DNA of 64,000 nt from Sphingobacterium athyrii. Lineage in GTDB: Bacteria > Bacteroidota > Bacteroidia > Sphingobacteriales > Sphingobacteriaceae. Position 1 is the first letter of the stretch; each line of letters opens with the position of its first letter. Under the pieces are notes generated by a model that was given only the letters and a program-made list of their open reading frames with translations, was not told the DNA's origin and ran no database searches. The stretch covers positions 740,971 through 804,970 of the forward strand of contig NZ_QCXX01000001.1 of assembly GCF_003071065.1 (NCBI RefSeq), in the 5' to 3' direction. A program made the translations under genes and the position numbers. Positions 62,917 to 64,000 of this stretch are shown piece by piece.

Positions 62917-63342
62917 CTTGGAACTATTGGCTGTAGCTGCCCAATTGTTGATTGGGCACTCATCCGCCTAAATTTTTCAATTGCAATCGTATCCTACAAA
63001 TCCGTTTAAAACGTTACATGGAAGGTGTTGTTTTGGGTATTCTTTAGCAAAGAATTGATTATATTTGTATGATCTACCATTACTAATTCCTTTACGAGTC
63101 AATCCAATGGAAATTAGCTTGTTTAGGGTTGTAAAACAAATAGCAAGCGCGGGGAGCTCATTGACCCACTTGAGCGTAGATAGGTAATTTATAATTATTT
63201 ACAGATGAAACCATCATGATTTATTTAATCACATTGGGGATTGAATAACCGAGCAAAACGAGCTCATGAATACCGTTTAAAACATATACTCGATGAATAA
63301 ATCTGATAGCTTCATCACAATTGAAAAACAAATTTATATCGA
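62917..63342. other. Intergenic stretch before the AraC gene, no supported gene
   Basis: About 425 bp. It holds a short hairpin (GCCCAAT/ATTGGGC, 62939-62957), a perfect -7 box TATATTTG at 63060-63067, and two copies of CCGTTTAAAAC (63002-63012, 63275-63285). A 26-codon ATG frame at 63107-63187 has no supporting evidence. It may be a long leader of the AraC gene. Confidence 0.5.
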
Positions 63343-64000
63343 TGAAAAATTCAATTAAGATCATCAACAATTACGAATATAAAAAGTTATTCTTACCTGA
63401 TGTTTCTGAGCATAATCTATTTAACGAAAGTAAAATTCAGGTTTATCGAATTGAAAATTATCTCCGGAGCATTTTAATGCCCGTCATTCCTTATCGTACT
63501 ACATTTAATTTTCTAATTTTCGTAACAAAAGGTTCCCTGACACAACACCTGGAATCAGCCTCCTATACACTGACTGAACACCAAGTCATCAATATCAAGC
63601 AAGGTAATATCACCGCAACGTTGGCGATCTCCGATGATGTGGAAGGTTTTTTTGTAGTTTACGAAAACGAAATTGTCACTGATATCGAACTTGGGATCAA
63701 TGACATCAAATTTTTCAATTCACATCCCTTCACGACGTTAAAGCCACATGTCGCCAATTGGATTCAGCAAATGCTGATTCTTTTGGAGGAAGAGCTTTTT
63801 ACCGAAGGTCGCGTGATGGAGGTATGTATCTCGATGATGCAGTGCATCTTATTGAAGGTCATCAAATCGGATATCGAAACCAAGGCACCGATGAGTAGAC
63901 AACTAGATATTGCATTTCGCTTTCGTGAATATGTCCAAAAGTTCCATATCGACCATAAAAATGTATTGTTTTACGCCAATCTATTGCATATCTCGGAAAA
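63343..64000 (+). CDS. AraC-family transcriptional regulator (3' end outside window)
   Basis: The frame is open from the ATG at 63343 to the window edge (219 codons), so the gene is cut. The N-terminal part (NFLIFVTKGSLTQHLE, YTLTEHQVINIKQG) is a cupin-like effector domain, and the segment after residue about 185 (LDIAFRFREYVQKFHIDHKNVLFYANLLHISE) begins an AraC HTH domain, where HTH helix 1 normally ends. The ligand and target are unknown. Its arrangement resembles the AraC gene at 35.5 kb, but the two share little sequence. Confidence 0.85.

Noticed and set aside
63107..63187. 26-codon ATG frame downstream of the box at 63060
   Set aside because: Too short, with no conserved features; could only be judged by comparison.

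Overview
The window is a housekeeping segment of a Bacteroidota chromosome, most likely Sphingobacterium or a close relative in the Sphingobacteriaceae. This is inferred from the gene families present (DUF3276 PUR-type protein, DUF3810, PorV/FadL-like outer-membrane protein, TonB receptor with a carboxypeptidase-regulatory N-terminus, short zinc-free adenylate kinase, archaeal-type ProS, futalosine menaquinone genes). The base composition is AT-rich, Shine-Dalgarno sites are rare, and the Bacteroidota sigma-factor -7 box TAnnTTTG recurs ahead of genes. No insertion sequence, prophage, CRISPR array or plasmid gene was seen. Almost every convergent gene pair is separated by a clean hairpin terminator.

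Layout. 1-7 kb: 3' end of agmatine deiminase, a DeoR regulator, proS with a short-chain dehydrogenase-like gene, a Gly/Trp-rich lipoprotein and a FadL-like porin. 7-21 kb: a DUF4905-like protein, LysM protein, uridine kinase, purH, YkvA, DUF4397 lipoprotein, FtsB-like divisome protein, lpxB, a secreted protein, then a minus-strand set (DUF3810 metalloprotease-like protein, NdpA-type nucleoid protein, histone-deacetylase-like enzyme) and a plus-strand set (YceH, MFS exporter, DUF72, small lipoprotein). 21-27 kb: eno, carA with an unusual leader, TM2/DUF2752 membrane proteins, obg, adk and three tRNA-Arg(ACG) genes. 27-36 kb: alpha/beta hydrolase, PUR protein, a LiaF-LytS-LytTR envelope-sensing operon followed by a serine hydrolase, a 2-hydroxyacid dehydrogenase with a 50-residue protein, and an MscS channel. 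35-41 kb: AraC regulator, DUF983, cysteine desulfurase, an A-type Fe-S carrier, asnA and a DEAD-box helicase. 41-48 kb: mqnA, a histidine phosphatase and mqnE (menaquinone by the futalosine route), an MsbA-type ABC exporter, and an aminotransferase with prephenate dehydrogenase. 48-57 kb: TPR protein, a hypothetical protein, TonB receptor, Crp/Fnr regulator, a 3-hydroxyisobutyrate-dehydrogenase-like enzyme, dienelactone hydrolase, a secreted protein and a VanW protein. 58-61 kb: a TPP riboswitch and thiM-thiE-thiD-tenA, a thiamin salvage operon. 61-64 kb: a GIN-domain adhesin-like protein, a DinB-superfamily protein and the start of another AraC regulator.

The most interesting signal is upstream of carA on the minus strand. 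A perfect -7 box is followed after 6 nt by a 24-codon GTG-initiated open frame. Eleven nt after its stop codon comes a GC hairpin with a seven-T tract, and carA starts about 70 nt further on. This has the geometry of a leader-peptide attenuator. It recalls, by analogy only, the 24-residue arginine attenuator peptide that controls the same enzyme subunit in fungi. Other points worth a check are the tandem tRNA-Arg(ACG) array with a mismatched acceptor stem, several genes whose start codon lies directly after the -7 box (candidate leaderless mRNAs), a 50-codon gene whose stop codon interlocks with that of the convergent mscS, and a perfect 20-bp palindrome between the TPP riboswitch and thiM.
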